The translations under genes were made by a program, and so were the position numbers. A model generated the notes under the pieces. It had not been told where the DNA came from, did not search any database, and saw only the letters and a program-made list of their open reading frames with translations. A stretch of DNA of 64,000 bases from contig JAJRPI010000072.1 in assembly GCA_024280895.1 (NCBI GenBank), forward strand, positions 1 through 64,000. The letters are read 5' to 3'. Source of the stretch: Alphaproteobacteria bacterium (lineage in GTDB: Bacteria; Pseudomonadota; Alphaproteobacteria; Rhizobiales; JAKIUO01). Of this stretch, positions 63,725 to 64,000 are shown one piece after another. Every line of letters starts with the position of its first letter. Within the stretch, counting starts at the first letter, position 1.

Positions 63725-64000
63725 TGAACAAACTATTCAAAGCCGCATTGGTCATCGCAACATTTGCAGGTTTCCAGCTAATGGCTGTCACTGGCGCAAG
63801 TGCCAATGATGCTGGCCTGCTGAAATATGCACAAGATCCAAGCGCCGAACAAATCATGACCTTCAAGCCATTTAAAGTGGCTGGTTGGCGCGCCCGACGC
63901 AATCGCAGGATCGCCGGAGGTGCCATTTTTGCAGGTGTTGCTGCGCTGATCATCTCGGAAGCAATTCGCTCCAAACGCCGTAGCAACCATCATTATGACG
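63724..64000 (+). CDS. Exported or membrane-associated protein, 3' end outside window
   Basis: The first 92 codons of a gene that continues past the window and so is absent from the ORF track. A signal peptide (MNKLFKAALVIATFAGFQLM..., cut near GASA before NDAG) is followed by a basic stretch WRARRNRRIAGG and a hydrophobic segment GAIFAGVAALIISEAI. AAGGGG lies nine bases before the ATG. No family is recognisable from this part. Confidence 0.7.
   Translation, partial: MNKLFKAALVIATFAGFQLMAVTGASANDAGLLKYAQDPSAEQIMTFKPFKVAGWRARRNRRIAGGAIFAGVAALIISEAIRSKRRSNHHYD

Noticed and set aside
1-64000. tRNA, rRNA, CRISPR arrays, prophage or transposase genes
   Set aside because: I scanned the intergenic regions and ORFs and found no tRNA-like T-loop with CCA end, no rRNA, no spaced short repeats and no integrase or transposase.

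Overview
The window looks like chromosomal DNA of an alphaproteobacterium, most likely of the order Hyphomicrobiales (Rhizobiales) or a close relative. The base composition appears moderate, around 50% GC by eye. The evidence is gene content and order: mtaB-ftsY-ispZ, mutM divergent from ubiE-ubiB, an RpoH-type heat-shock sigma factor, a ScfR/RamB-type regulator between glcB and aceA, a two-domain malic enzyme, a FixK-like Crp/Fnr regulator, and many small exported proteins of the kind common in this group. An NhaD-type Na+/H+ antiporter would suit a marine or saline habitat. No rRNA, tRNA, CRISPR array, prophage or transposase was seen. Nearly all of the window is core genome.

Layout. 1-9000: the 3' part of a transporter-histidine kinase fusion, then the glyoxylate bypass (malate synthase G, a ScfR/RamB-like regulator, a small unknown protein, isocitrate lyase). 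8774-21800: a DEAD-box RNA helicase, a PAS-GGDEF-EAL protein with a degenerate GGDEF site, mutS, malic enzyme, a small unknown protein, a Fax/metaxin-like GST and a soluble globin-coupled chemoreceptor. 22199-28868: nhaD, a soluble cytochrome c and the glycolate oxidase operon glcDEF. 28937-36750: a large repetitive exported protein, mobB, a FixK-like regulator, a CAP-domain lipoprotein, and small unknown, exported and membrane proteins. 36994-44268: asd, proline iminopeptidase, unknown envelope proteins, a ceramide-glucosyltransferase-like GT2/GT21 enzyme, leuB and leuD (leuC is not here). 44471-49883: a Cys-motif protein, a prolyl-tRNA editing-type deacylase, a DUF2062 protein, a lipid-kinase-like protein, rpoH and rlmN. 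49884-52451: a nested palindromic repeat element and flhA. 52510-55191: a SnoaL-like protein and a run of exported proteins and lipoproteins, including a tandem paralogous pair. 55244-64000: ubiB, ubiE, mutM, a MarR regulator, ispZ, ftsY, mtaB, a TerC-family protein and the 5' end of an exported protein.

How the genes work together. C2 and C4 carbon metabolism is a recurring theme. Isocitrate lyase and glycolate oxidase both make glyoxylate. Malate synthase G condenses it with acetyl-CoA to malate, and malic enzyme can return malate to pyruvate. The ScfR/RamB-like regulator sits between the two bypass genes, and the intergenic DNA shared by the regulator and the aceA side carries a cluster of TTTACA half-sites that could be its operator. 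The rest is housekeeping (DNA repair, quinone synthesis, protein targeting, leucine and aspartate-family amino acids) with signalling genes scattered between.

No large undescribed multigene system is evident. The most novel-looking items are the nested palindromic repeat element before flhA, the W-V-Y/F-V repeat exported protein, the YDP-WNGPEG exported paralog pair, and the regulator-operator arrangement at the glyoxylate bypass.
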